From CBDUXZ01 sp965371325 [NCBI: uncultured bacterium] (GTDB lineage Bacteria > JAUYMQ01), in the NCBI GenBank assembly GCA_965371325.1, contig CBDUXZ010000004.1:1-18453 (forward strand): a stretch of 18,453 nucleotides of DNA, given 5' to 3'. Shown piece after piece: positions 6,368 through 13,639 of the stretch (position 1 is its first letter; each line of letters begins with the position of its first letter). The translations under genes and the position numbers were made by a program. The notes under the pieces were generated by a model. The model was not told the origin of the DNA. It made no database searches and saw only the letters and a program-made list of their open reading frames with translations.

Positions 6368-7207
6368 ATGTCCCAATACAAGCACGAAGAGTGGCGCTAC
6401 GAGGGGAAGGGAGGCGTTTCGCTTTACGCACAGGCCTGGACGCCCAACGAGGTTCGGGCCTCGATGATCGTGGTTCACGGCCTGGGCGAGCACTCGGGGC
6501 GCTACATGAACATCGTGGATTACTTCTGTCCACGGGGCTTCGCCGTTCACGGTTCCGATCACCGCGGCTTCGGTAAAAGCGACGGAAAGCGGGCCTTCAC
6601 GGAATCCTTCGACGACTTCCTGGACGATCTCGACACATTTGTCGCGGCTATCAGGCGGAGACGTCCCGGTGAGAAGATCGTCGTCGTCGGGCACAGCATG
6701 GGGGGCCTGATCGTGCTCCGCTGGGCCGCCCTGCGCAATCCGGATGTGGCCGCCCTTATCAGTTCGGGCGCAGCGCTCGAGGTGGGGGAGTCGATCTCGC
6801 GCCTGAAAATTGCCGCTGCCCGGATCCTCTCGCGATGGGCCCCATCGCTCTCCATGAAGAACGAGGTCGATCCGAAGGATCTCTCGCATGATCAGGCCGT
6901 GGTGAAGGCCTACGAGGACGACCCGCTTGTCATTCGCACCATGACGGCGCGGCTGGGCTTCGAAATCATCCACAGTATGGAGACCACCCTCGACTCCGCG
7001 GATGGCGTGAAGGCGCCGTTGCTGGTCCTTCATGGCGAGGCCGATCCGCTTGTCGCAAAGTCGGGATCGCGCAAGTTCTTCGAGGCCACAAACGCCCCCG
7101 ACAAGCGTCTCCATCTCTATCCGGGCTTCTACCACGAGATTTTCAACGAGAACGGAAAGGAGAAGGTCTTCCAGGACATGGAGACCTGGCTGGCGGAGAA
7201 GGTTTAG
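6368..7207 (+). CDS. Alpha/beta hydrolase, monoacylglycerol lipase-like
   Basis: The 279-residue cytosolic enzyme belongs to the serine aminopeptidase S33 / monoacylglycerol lipase group and should hydrolyse monoacylglycerols, lysophospholipids or similar esters. Motifs: oxyanion-hole segment VVHGLGEHSGRY (35-46), DHRGFGKSDG (64-73), nucleophile elbow GHSMGG with S110, acid D226 in LHGEADPLV and H256 in YPGFYHEIFNE, giving a complete triad. No signal peptide is seen. ATG 6368 has GTGAGG 5 nt upstream. A longer reading from ATG 6320 would add 16 residues, lacks a ribosome binding site and overlaps the likely promoter, so it is rejected. The true ester substrate is not known. Confidence 0.92.
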   Translation: MSQYKHEEWRYEGKGGVSLYAQAWTPNEVRASMIVVHGLGEHSGRYMNIVDYFCPRGFAVHGSDHRGFGKSDGKRAFTESFDDFLDDLDTFVAAIRRRRPGEKIVVVGHSMGGLIVLRWAALRNPDVAALISSGAALEVGESISRLKIAAARILSRWAPSLSMKNEVDPKDLSHDQAVVKAYEDDPLVIRTMTARLGFEIIHSMETTLDSADGVKAPLLVLHGEADPLVAKSGSRKFFEATNAPDKRLHLYPGFYHEIFNENGKEKVFQDMETWLAEKV

Positions 7208-7210
7208 GGG

Positions 7211-7232
7211 CGGTCCTTCGAGGCCGGTTTTT
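7211..7232 (+). terminator. Weak terminator after the hydrolase gene
   Basis: A short stem (CGGTC 7211-7215 with GGCCG 7222-7226, including one wobble) precedes five T at 7228-7232, directly after the stop codon. The stem is only 5 bp. Confidence 0.4.
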
Positions 7233-7289
7233 GCTGGCAGTACGGGTTCGGCACCGCTATCTATTTCGCTCGGAAGTTACAACCCACCG

Positions 7290-7315
7290 CCCGGAACGGT
7301 CCTATTACTTCCGGG
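7290..7315. repeat. Inverted repeat in the OmpA-lipoprotein upstream region
   Basis: CCCGGAA (7290-7296) and TTCCGGG (7309-7315) are perfectly inverted across 12 nt, 97 nt upstream of the lipoprotein start. It could be an operator or a leader hairpin. I see nothing else clear in the 204-nt gap 7208-7411, and no convincing promoter. Confidence 0.35.
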
Positions 7316-7411
7316 TCTGTGGGGAACATGATCGGGGTCCGCTTTTTCCCTCACGAACCACACCTGCCCCGGGGGGACATGAGGGGGAGGCTTCCATTCA
7401 GGGAGGAGTGA

Positions 7412-8137
7412 ATGATGAAAATGGGACGTATGGCCCTCGCGCTTTTCCTCTCGGTTGCTCTGCTGGCCGGGTGTGAAGAGACGAAGGGCGCAATGGGCAG
7501 CAAGACAGGCAAGGGCGCCCTTATCGGCGGCCTTCTCGGTGCCGGCACGGGCGCCATCATCGGCAATGCAACGGGCAACACGGGGGCCGGCATTGCCATC
7601 GGGGCGGCGACAGGGGCGCTCGCGGGCGGGCTGATCGGGCATCAGCTGCAGAAGCAGGAGAACGAGCTCAAGCGCATCGAGGCCGAGTCCTACCGTCGCG
7701 ATCAGGAGCTTCAGGACATGATCGTCCGCCGCAACGCCGAGACGCAGGCGCTCGTCGTGACCCTCGCGGGCGATTTCCTGTTCGACACCGCTTCGGCGAC
7801 GCTGAAGCCCGGCTCCTACCGCAAGATCAACCAGATCGCGGGCGTGCTGAACCGGGATCCCAGCACATCCATCGTGGTGAAGGGGTTCACCGACAGCCGT
7901 GGCTCGGAAGGCTACAACATGGATCTCTCTCAGCGGCGCGCCGATGCCGTGCGGAATGCCTTCGTTCAGTCCGGCGTCGCTGCCCACCGGATGAGAGCGA
8001 TGGGCTACGGCGAGAGCCAGCCGCTCGTGAGCGAGGAGACACCCGCCGCCTGGCAGCAGAACCGGCGGGTGGAGATCGAGGTCCAGGCAGCGGGCGGAGG
8101 CGCGCCTCCACCGGGCGGGGCTCCGCCGCCCTACTGA
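7412..8137 (+). CDS. Glycine-zipper / OmpA-family outer-membrane lipoprotein
   Basis: The 241-residue precursor has a lipoprotein signal peptide ending in the lipobox ALLAGC, so Cys21 would be lipidated; E22 at position +2 does not retain it in the inner membrane, and an outer-membrane location is likely. Residues about 33-77 are a glycine-zipper region with repeated GxxxG spacing that could embed in the membrane. A charged linker (81-110) follows, then an OmpA-like peptidoglycan-binding domain (about 113-225) with D161 in GFTDSRG and R176 in LSQRRA, the diaminopimelate-contacting pair of the family. The C-terminus is Gly/Pro-rich. The ribosome binding site GGAGG is 5 nt from the first of two tandem ATGs (7412, 7415). 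It probably tethers the outer membrane to the cell wall. Confidence 0.93.
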   Translation: MMKMGRMALALFLSVALLAGCEETKGAMGSKTGKGALIGGLLGAGTGAIIGNATGNTGAGIAIGAATGALAGGLIGHQLQKQENELKRIEAESYRRDQELQDMIVRRNAETQALVVTLAGDFLFDTASATLKPGSYRKINQIAGVLNRDPSTSIVVKGFTDSRGSEGYNMDLSQRRADAVRNAFVQSGVAAHRMRAMGYGESQPLVSEETPAAWQQNRRVEIEVQAAGGGAPPPGGAPPPY

Positions 8138-8161
8138 TCGGCCGGCGCATCCTGTAACGAC

Positions 8162-8197
8162 AAAGGGCCTGCCCTCCGGGGCAGGCCCTTTCGTTTT
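8162..8197 (+). terminator. Strong Rho-independent terminator
   Basis: Arms 8162-8174 and 8179-8191 are perfectly complementary over 13 bp around a TCCG tetraloop. CGTTTT follows. It lies 24 nt after the OmpA-lipoprotein stop codon. The A-tract on the other side would also allow termination from the minus strand. Confidence 0.92.
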
Positions 8198-8219
8198 CGA
8201 CGCAGGGCGTAATAAATTC

Positions 8220-8248
8220 TTGACTTTCGGACTCCGATGGACTAGCCT
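8220..8248 (+). promoter_or_regulatory. Probable promoter of the patatin gene
   Basis: TTGACT (8220-8225, 5 of 6 to the -35 box) and TAGCCT (8243-8248, 3 of 6 to the -10 box) are separated by the ideal 17 nt, just after the upstream terminator and within locally AT-rich DNA. Transcription would start near 8255, giving a leader of more than 200 nt. Confidence 0.45.
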
Positions 8249-8261
8249 TGTTTTCGCTAAA

Positions 8262-8284
8262 AACTCCTTTATTACCAAGGAGTT
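8262..8284 (+). repeat. 8-bp leader hairpin
   Basis: AACTCCTT (8262-8269) and AAGGAGTT (8277-8284) are perfectly inverted across a 7-nt loop, at the expected 5' end of the patatin transcript. The right arm holds a Shine-Dalgarno-like AAGGAG, but no start codon follows at a usable distance. A 5'-end stabilising stem is the simplest reading. Confidence 0.5.
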
Positions 8285-8470
8285 AAGGGCTCCCGGCCGA
8301 CCGGGTCCGCCGCGGGGGCGATGGCCCCGCCCTGTGGGACAAAAGACGGGTCCGGAAGCGATTTAATCCCATGGTATCGGTGCTCCCCCGCACTCCCCCT
8401 CCCGGGACCCCCCTGTCGGGGACCTAGGCAGGGCAGCGGAAGGGCACGATACCTGCCGATAAGGGTTGGT

Positions 8471-9865
8471 ATGGGAATTACGATCGTCCAGAAGAGCGAC
8501 TTCTCGAAAAAGAAGCGCAACCCCAAGATCGCCCTCGTCCTGGCGGGGGGGGCGGTTTCGGGCGGCGCTTTCAAGGTCGGCGGCCTAAAGGCGCTGAACG
8601 ACTTCCTGGTCAACCGCAAGGTGACGGATTTCGATATCTACGTCGGGCTCTCCGCGGGGGCCTTCCTGGCGGCACCGCTGGCGGGCGGCGTGACCCCCGA
8701 GGAGATGCTCAAGAGCCTCGACGGATCGTCGAAAACATTCAGCCAGCTCCGTCCTTACGATTTCTACTATCCAAACCTGCGTGAATGGGTGGGCCGCCCC
8801 CTGCGGATGTGGTTGCAGATGGCCACCTTCCTGCCAGGCGTCTTCTACGACTTTGTTCGTGCGATACCGACCCTTCCCCGAAGCGTTTCCGCCTCGGCAC
8901 GCGACTTCGCAAAGGATCCGAGCTACACGAACTTCGAAGCGGTCACCAGTGAGATCATCAGGCTCGTCGCGCCCCGCCGCCAGCCACCGTCGATTTTTCA
9001 GGCCCTGCCCTCCGGGCTTTTCGATAATGCCGCGCTGGAGCGATACCTGCGGGAGAATATGCGCAAGAGCGGAAACAGCAACGAGTTCGCAGAGCTTTAC
9101 AAGCAACGGAAGAAGGAACTCTACATCGTGGCGATGAACCTCGATACGGCGGAGCGCGTCATTTTCGGCCACAACGAGGTAAGCAACGTGGCCATCTCCG
9201 AGGCCGTCCAGGCATCGACGGCGCTCCCGGGCTTCTACAAGCCGGCGCGCATCCGTGGTGTTGACTACGTTGACGGCGGGGTCCGGCACACGGCGAATAT
9301 CGATATCGCGATTGATCACGGCGCGGATCTCATCATTTGCTACAACCCGTTCCGCCCCTTCCACAACCGCGTCGACATCGAGGAGCAGGAGACGAACAAG
9401 GAGGTCGACTACGTCGTCACGAAAGGAAAGTATCTCTCGAGCCGGGGTATGCGAAGCGTCCTCAATCAGGTTTTCCGCACGCTCCTGCATTCCCGGCTCC
9501 AAATCGGACTCCGGAAGTACGTGGACGACGTCAAATTCAAGGGCGACATCATCCTGATCGAGCCGCAGGAGCAGGATCTCCAGTTCTTCGAGATCAACCC
9601 CCTCGCCTTCTGGGAGCGATCCTCGGCGGCGGAGCGGGGGTTCCACTCCGTCAAGACGAGCATCGAGAAGAAGTATCCTCAGGTTCGGGCCATCCTCGCC
9701 AGTTACGGGATCGAGACCACGCGCATCTACGTCGAGAAGGATATGCGGCAGATGAAGAGGTCGGCGAAGCGGCCCGACAAGGTGATCCAGATTCTCGAGC
9801 GCGAGCTGCCGAAGGTTCCCATCAAGGTTCTCAGGAGTTCTCGAAAATCCTCGAGAGCCGACTGA
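8471..9865 (+). CDS. Patatin-like phospholipase
   Basis: The 464-residue product carries the patatin Ser-Asp dyad: a glycine-rich oxyanion loop GGAVSGGAFKVG (26-37), nucleophile elbow GLSAG with S61, and D268 in VDGGV. It should release fatty acids from phospholipids or other acyl esters. The Arg/Lys-rich N-terminus (KKKR, 13-16) and C-terminus are basic and there is no signal peptide, so a cytosolic, possibly membrane-associated, enzyme is likely. The start ATG 8471 begins MGITIVQKSD 15 residues before the first patatin strand and has AAGGG 5 nt upstream; an in-frame ATG at 8321 is rejected. The middle region (about 90-215) is an insertion between the two catalytic blocks and looks mostly helical. 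The HPF-like gene follows after 67 nt. Confidence 0.92.
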   Translation: MGITIVQKSDFSKKKRNPKIALVLAGGAVSGGAFKVGGLKALNDFLVNRKVTDFDIYVGLSAGAFLAAPLAGGVTPEEMLKSLDGSSKTFSQLRPYDFYYPNLREWVGRPLRMWLQMATFLPGVFYDFVRAIPTLPRSVSASARDFAKDPSYTNFEAVTSEIIRLVAPRRQPPSIFQALPSGLFDNAALERYLRENMRKSGNSNEFAELYKQRKKELYIVAMNLDTAERVIFGHNEVSNVAISEAVQASTALPGFYKPARIRGVDYVDGGVRHTANIDIAIDHGADLIICYNPFRPFHNRVDIEEQETNKEVDYVVTKGKYLSSRGMRSVLNQVFRTLLHSRLQIGLRKYVDDVKFKGDIILIEPQEQDLQFFEINPLAFWERSSAAERGFHSVKTSIEKKYPQVRAILASYGIETTRIYVEKDMRQMKRSAKRPDKVIQILERELPKVPIKVLRSSRKSSRAD

Positions 9866-9932
9866 CCCCGGACGGTTACATGCCGCGAGCCGGTTTCCCC
9901 GATTCCCCTGTTCCGTTGATTCCGAAATCCGC

Positions 9933-10265
9933 ATGATCGTCCAGCTCAACTACAAGGGAATTAAGACGAACGCCAAGGTGGAGGAGTTTTTCCGCACGAA
10001 GGCGAAAAAGCTCGAACGGTTCACGCGCTCGTTCCCCGAGGACGCGGTCCATTTGAGGGCCACGCTCAATCGGCACCCCCGCAAGGCGACATACACAGCC
10101 TCTCTTCGTCTCTCCTTCCCCCAAAAGATCATCTCGGCCAAAGAGTCGGGCGCCGAGTTGATGCCGGCGCTGCACGCCTGCGTCGAAGATCTTTTCAAGC
10201 AGCTGGAGAAGTTCAAAAGTCGCCTGAACCGCCAGCACCTCCGGCGGCACGAACGGTCCGACTGA
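9933..10265 (+). CDS. hpf: HPF/RaiA (S30AE) family ribosome-associated protein
   Basis: The 110-residue product matches the short hibernation-promoting-factor / RaiA fold: a first strand IVQLNYKGIK, a helix KVEEFFRTKAKKLERF (15-30), strands around HLRATLNRHPRKATYTASLR (40-59), and a long second helix from about residue 73. It has a strongly basic tail. Family members bind the 30S decoding centre and inactivate or store ribosomes during stress or stationary phase. There is no long C-terminal dimerisation domain, so it is the short type. No clear ribosome binding site precedes ATG 9933, so translation may depend on the upstream patatin gene (67 nt away) or be weak. The family is likely, but the sequence is divergent. 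Confidence 0.82.
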   Translation: MIVQLNYKGIKTNAKVEEFFRTKAKKLERFTRSFPEDAVHLRATLNRHPRKATYTASLRLSFPQKIISAKESGAELMPALHACVEDLFKQLEKFKSRLNRQHLRRHERSD

Positions 10266-10274
10266 AGGGCGGCG

Positions 10275-10304
10275 TTGCGGCCTGCAGAGGGCCCTCCCCA
10301 TAAT
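10275..10304 (+). promoter_or_regulatory. Possible promoter of the NRDE-response regulator pair
   Basis: CATAAT (10299-10304, 5 of 6 to the -10 box) is preceded after 18 nt by TTGCGG (10275-10280, 3 of 6 to the -35 box). It lies in the 65-nt gap before the NRDE start codon. Confidence 0.4.
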
Positions 10305-10330
10305 CAAATCCGGGGTAGACGGGCAAGTCC

Positions 10331-11098
10331 GTGTGCACACTCATTGTTCTTGATCGGCTGATTCCCGGCTACCCGGTGATAGCTGCCGCAAACCGCGACG
10401 AGTTGTACGCGAGACCGGCGACGGGGCCTCTCCAGCTCTCCACCCGACCCTGGGTGCTCGGGCCGCGCGATGAGGAAGCGGGGGGCACCTGGATCGGCGT
10501 CGCCGGGGGGCGCTTCTTTGCCGGCCTGACCAATCGCCCCGAGGGGGGGGAGCGGAATTCCTCGCGTCGCTCGAGAGGCGAGGTTACGATGAAGGCCCTG
10601 GGACTCGGAAGTGTGGAGGCCGTCATCGCGGAGATCGGCGCTTTGCCGGAGCATCGTTACAACGGCTTCAACCTGCTGTGCGCGGGCCCCGGCGGAGCGG
10701 GTCTTGTTGCCTACGGAAAGGAAAGCTCAGCCCGGCGCCTCTCGCCGGGGCTTCACATCCTGACAAACAGGGGCCTGAACCTGCCGGAGGATTCGAAGGT
10801 CGGTCGCATTCGAAAGCTCATCGGCGACACCGCCGCGCTCGACTCGGCCGATCGCGCGCTCGAGGTGCTCGAGCGCGTCCTCGAGGATCACGCGGGCGCC
10901 GACATTCTGGAACGGGTCTGCATCCACTCCGCGATCTATGGAACACGATCATCGACCCTTGTGGCTCTTCACGGCGCAGACCCCGGACGATCTCTCTATC
11001 GCCACACCGAGGGCGCTTCCTGTGAAACACCCTGGAAGGACGTGTCGGGCCTGCTTCATGGCACGCCCGTTTCACGCATGAGGGGAGACAGCGCGTGA
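10331..11098 (+). CDS. NRDE (TANGO2-like) family protein
   Basis: The 255-residue product begins Met-Cys2-Thr and carries the name-giving motif AANRDELYARP (19-29), GGTWIGV (51-57), TNRP (67-70) and a later NRGLNLP, which together define the NRDE/TANGO2 family. The fold resembles Ntn hydrolases, in which Cys2 would be the nucleophile after Met removal. The cellular role is not firmly known; in eukaryotes TANGO2 is linked to lipid or heme handling. The GTG start at 10331 has only a poor upstream ribosome binding site but is fixed by the invariant Cys in second position. Its stop codon overlaps the GTG of the response regulator by four bases, so the two are translationally coupled. Confidence 0.88.
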   Translation: MCTLIVLDRLIPGYPVIAAANRDELYARPATGPLQLSTRPWVLGPRDEEAGGTWIGVAGGRFFAGLTNRPEGGERNSSRRSRGEVTMKALGLGSVEAVIAEIGALPEHRYNGFNLLCAGPGGAGLVAYGKESSARRLSPGLHILTNRGLNLPEDSKVGRIRKLIGDTAALDSADRALEVLERVLEDHAGADILERVCIHSAIYGTRSSTLVALHGADPGRSLYRHTEGASCETPWKDVSGLLHGTPVSRMRGDSA

Positions 11099-11784
11099 GA
11101 ATTCTTGTCGTTGAGGATGAGAGGAAGGTTCGAAACTTCGTTCAGAAAGGGTTCGAGGAGGAAGGGTACGCCGTGGATACGGCCGCCGACGGCGACGAGG
11201 CCATCTTTCTCGCCGAGACCAACGACTATGACCTGATCATTCTCGACTGGATGATACCGAAGCGTGACGGCCCCGCCGTCGTCAAGAGTTTGCGGGCCTC
11301 CGGCCTCACGACCCCCGTGATCATGCTCACGGCGCGAGACGCGGTTCAGGACGAGATTCACGGCTTTGACAGCGGCGCGGACGATTACCTGACCAAGCCC
11401 TTCGAATTCGCGGTATTGCTGCGGCGGGCCCGCTCGCTGTTCAGGCGCGGTAAGGGCGAGCTTCCCACTGTTCTCGCGGTCGCCGATCTCAGGATGGATC
11501 TTCTTGCGCGCAAGGTGACCCGGGAGGAGGCGGCGATAGACCTTACCGCCAAGGAGTACAGCCTCCTCGAGTACCTCATGCGCAACGCAGGCAAGGTGCT
11601 CACCCGGACCAACATCGCCGAGCACGTCTGGGACGTCCACTTCGATAGCGACAGCAACGTTATCGACGTCTACATCAACTATCTTCGCAACAAGATCGAC
11701 CGCCCCTTCAGCAAGAAGCTCCTCCAGACGGTTCGGGGGGTGGGCTACGTGCTGAATTCCGAGGAAGCGAGCGGGAACGTTTAG
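11095..11784 (+). CDS. OmpR/PhoB-type response regulator without adjacent kinase
   Basis: The 229-residue DNA-binding regulator has a receiver domain (1-115) with the acidic pocket E7/D8, phospho-acceptor D51 in LIILDWMIPKRDG, T79 in LTARD and K101 in TKPFE, all present. A winged-helix DNA-binding domain (about 128-222) follows, with DLTAKEYSLLEYLMRNAGKV and the closing TVRGVGYVLNS. It should bind tandem direct repeats as a dimer when phosphorylated. Its GTG overlaps the NRDE stop in GTGA, with a GGGGAGA ribosome binding site just upstream inside the NRDE gene. The sensor histidine kinase gene that usually follows an OmpR-type regulator is missing; the next gene encodes a small Cys-rich protein. 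The signal and target genes are unknown. Confidence 0.95.
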   Translation: MRILVVEDERKVRNFVQKGFEEEGYAVDTAADGDEAIFLAETNDYDLIILDWMIPKRDGPAVVKSLRASGLTTPVIMLTARDAVQDEIHGFDSGADDYLTKPFEFAVLLRRARSLFRRGKGELPTVLAVADLRMDLLARKVTREEAAIDLTAKEYSLLEYLMRNAGKVLTRTNIAEHVWDVHFDSDSNVIDVYINYLRNKIDRPFSKKLLQTVRGVGYVLNSEEASGNV

Positions 11785-11795
11785 CGTCTTCTAAT

Positions 11796-11811
11796 GGCCT
11801 CCTAAGAGGTC
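11796..11811 (+). terminator. Weak hairpin after the response regulator
   Basis: GGCCTC (11796-11801) and GAGGTC (11806-11811) form a 6-bp stem with a CTAA loop. Only TCTAATTCC follows, so it would be a weak terminator. TCTAAT occurs on both sides (from 11790 and 11812), which could alternatively be a direct-repeat binding site. Confidence 0.35.
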
Positions 11812-11852
11812 TCTAATTCCTTCCCCCCTACTCTCCGCCCCTGGTCTCCGAA

Positions 11853-11886
11853 CCCGGCCCCGCTGCGCCGGGACGGGTGCCCCGTC
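11853..11886 (+). repeat. Two tandem hairpins before the small Cys-rich gene
   Basis: CCCGGC (11853-11858) pairs with GCCGGG (11867-11872), and GACGGG (11872-11877) pairs perfectly with CCCGTC (11881-11886) across a 3-nt loop. The second is followed by ATGTTT and lies 16 nt before the AAGGAG ribosome binding site of the next gene. They may form a leader structure or an intergenic terminator. Confidence 0.35.
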
Positions 11887-11915
11887 ATGTTTCCCCCTCT
11901 GAAAGGAGCGGCTCC

Positions 11916-12191
11916 GTGCGCAGACACAGCATCGTCCACTACACCGATCGGGAACTGGCACGGGAAGAGTACCCCTTTCGCATTGTTTCGCCCCGTGCGC
12001 CCGCCGGCTGCTGCGTCGAGCAGAACAGAATTCGCATCGGCCGGGTGGAGGCGGAGCAGGGAGACAGCTATTTCTACAAGCGCTGCCGTGTCTGCGGCCA
12101 CACGGTCAGGTTTTTCTTCTCGCCCCGGCACAAATCGTCATCCTTCGAAATAAGAGCGCTGACCGAACGTCAGGGCCACACGATCCACTGA
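11916..12191 (+). CDS. Small Cys-rich protein, possible zinc ribbon
   Basis: The 91-residue product has adjacent C32-C33 and a CRVCGH knuckle (C57, C60), an arrangement that could bind one zinc ion as a degenerate ribbon. The segment SYFYKRCRVCGHTVRFFF (51-68) is aromatic and basic, as in nucleic-acid-binding zinc ribbons. I do not recognise a named family. The GTG start at 11916 is preceded by a near-ideal AAGGAG (11903-11908) 7 nt upstream; the longer reading from ATG 11877 would absorb a hairpin and the ribosome binding site, so it is rejected. The gene follows the orphan response regulator after 131 nt and is followed by a separate promoter for the phosphodiesterase gene. Function unknown; DNA, RNA or protein binding are all possible. 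Confidence 0.65.
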   Translation: MRRHSIVHYTDRELAREEYPFRIVSPRAPAGCCVEQNRIRIGRVEAEQGDSYFYKRCRVCGHTVRFFFSPRHKSSSFEIRALTERQGHTIH

Positions 12192-12230
12192 GCTGGGCGG
12201 GCCCGCCGGAACACGCGATTTCCCTCCGAC

Positions 12231-12258
12231 TTGCTCCGAACAGGCGCTTACCTATAAT
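12231..12258 (+). promoter_or_regulatory. Promoter of the phosphodiesterase-NAD kinase pair
   Basis: An exact -10 box TATAAT (12253-12258) is preceded by TTGCTC (12231-12236) at 16 nt. A 12-nt palindrome, GGCGGGCCCGCC (12196-12207), lies upstream. The start codon is 118 nt downstream of the -10 box, so the leader is about 110 nt. Confidence 0.5.
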
Positions 12259-12376
12259 CAACAGGGCGCCCCGCACCGGCCCTGACAGGACCCCACGGCC
12301 CGTCCCCCCTGAAGGGAAGAAACTTTGGCGGGGGGGCGCGGGATGGCAGACAAGCTTCCACCGCGGAGTTCCCTGC

Positions 12377-13639
12377 ATGAGCCTGTTCCGACGGGCGGTT
12401 GCCCTTCTGGGCTGTACGGCGCTCGCCCTCGCAATACACGCGTCGCCCTCCGAGGGGGCCAAAGCGTCGCGTCGCACCGTCATCCTGATCTCACTGGACG
12501 GCGTCTCCGGAGATCTGGTGAAACGGGCGGACACGCCAACCCTGGACCGGCTGGCCGCCGAGGGGGCACGCGTCGAGCGGGTCGTTCCCCCCTTTCCTTC
12601 GAACACGTTCCCCGTCCATGCCTCGATTGCAACGGGGACCTATCCCAGCAAGCACGGCATCATCAACAACAAGTTCCTGGATCGCAAACTCGGGCCATTC
12701 AACCGTGAGCGCCCTGCATCGTGGCTCAGATCGCAACCGCTTTGGGCGACCGCCGAACGGCAGAACGTTCGAACGGGCGTCATCATGTGGGTGACCAGCC
12801 AGGGTGACTGGCGGGGCGCGTTTCCCAGCTTTCATATGAAATTCAATCGCCGGACGGGCGATGACAAGAAGGTCGAGCGCATCCTCTCCTGGCTCTCTCT
12901 CCCCCCTGCGGAGCGGCCGCGGCTCATCATGGCCTGGTTTCGCGGGAGCGATGCGGAGGGGCACCGTTTCGGGCCGAATTCGGAGGAGGCGATACAACAG
13001 CTCGAGCGCGAGGACGGACTCCTCGGGAGGCTCAGCGAAGGCATCGGGCGGCGCGGACTTTCAAAGAGCACGACCCTGGTTGTCGTCTCGGATCACGGCA
13101 TGGTCCCGCTCGAGCGTGTGATCAATCTGGATCGCGCCCTTCGCGCAGGCGGGCTCGGCGGGCACGTGGCGACCACGGGGGGAGTTTCTCACATCTATCT
13201 CGACGCACCCTGGGAGCTCGAAGGGGCCAGCAAGATCCTCTCTGCTCAGACGGGCTTTACACTCTATCAACGGGAGGACCTGCCACTGGAATGGAACGCT
13301 ACTGCGGAGGGACGCGTGGGTGATCTCATCGCGGTGGCGGAACCAGGAGTATGGTTCTCTGAAGGGCCGGAATCTATCGTCGCGGGCAAGGTAAAGCATC
13401 GTCTGGGCGGACATGGCTACCCGCCCGGCGTACCCGGAACGGACGGCACCCTGGTAGCCGCGGGGCCGGGGGTCCGGCGAGGGGCGCGTCTTCCCACCGC
13501 ACGCGCCATCGATCTGTATCCCACCCTGTGCAGGCTTCTCGGCATCCGGCCGGCGCGGGGCATCGATGGTCGTGCGCTCGAGGCTATTCTCGAGGAGGGG
13601 CAGGCGCCGAAGGCCTCTTCTGCACAGAGGCGCCCATGA
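12377..13639 (+). CDS. Type I phosphodiesterase / nucleotide pyrophosphatase-like exported protein
   Basis: The 420-residue protein belongs to the alkaline-phosphatase superfamily, NPP branch. Two-metal residues are visible: D41 in ISLDGVS, T77 in PFPSNTFPVH (the nucleophile), D192 and H196 in SDAEGHRFGP, D239-H240 in SDHGM and H346 in GGHGYPPG. It should hydrolyse phosphodiester or pyrophosphate bonds in nucleotides or lipid head groups. The N-terminus is a signal peptide (hydrophobic 7-20); cleavage near HAS/PSEG is likely, while a very early LLGC (C13) could be read as a short lipobox. The ATG at 12377 has GGAG 8 nt upstream. Its end overlaps the NAD kinase start by four bases. The substrate is unknown. 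Confidence 0.9.
   Translation: MSLFRRAVALLGCTALALAIHASPSEGAKASRRTVILISLDGVSGDLVKRADTPTLDRLAAEGARVERVVPPFPSNTFPVHASIATGTYPSKHGIINNKFLDRKLGPFNRERPASWLRSQPLWATAERQNVRTGVIMWVTSQGDWRGAFPSFHMKFNRRTGDDKKVERILSWLSLPPAERPRLIMAWFRGSDAEGHRFGPNSEEAIQQLEREDGLLGRLSEGIGRRGLSKSTTLVVVSDHGMVPLERVINLDRALRAGGLGGHVATTGGVSHIYLDAPWELEGASKILSAQTGFTLYQREDLPLEWNATAEGRVGDLIAVAEPGVWFSEGPESIVAGKVKHRLGGHGYPPGVPGTDGTLVAAGPGVRRGARLPTARAIDLYPTLCRLLGIRPARGIDGRALEAILEEGQAPKASSAQRRP

Larger units (their letters stand above)
8138..8470 (+). other. Intergenic region with terminator, promoter and structured leader
   Basis: This 333-nt gene-free stretch holds, in order, the lipoprotein terminator (8162-8197), a promoter-like TTGACT/TAGCCT pair (8220-8248), a perfect 8-bp hairpin (8262-8284), and a GC-rich leader of about 185 nt that can form further stems, for example GCGGGG with CCCCGC around 8311-8327. 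An in-frame ATG at 8321 would extend the patatin by 50 residues, but that extension is Pro/Gly/Arg-rich, has no family counterpart and no ribosome binding site. I see no other gene. Confidence 0.5.

Noticed and set aside
8321-8470. N-terminal extension of the patatin from ATG 8321
   Set aside because: The 50 extra residues are Pro/Gly/Arg-rich leader translation with no ribosome binding site. ATG 8471 has one and fits the family start.
8585-9949. 454-codon minus-strand open frame opposite the patatin gene
   Set aside because: It is the antisense shadow of a gene with clear catalytic motifs. Its translation is rich in Arg, Glu, Leu and Val repeats typical of GC-rich complements and shows no domain.
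13528-13635. N-terminal extension of the NAD kinase
   Set aside because: It lies within the phosphodiesterase coding sequence. ATG 13636 gives the usual ATGA overlap and the family N-terminus.
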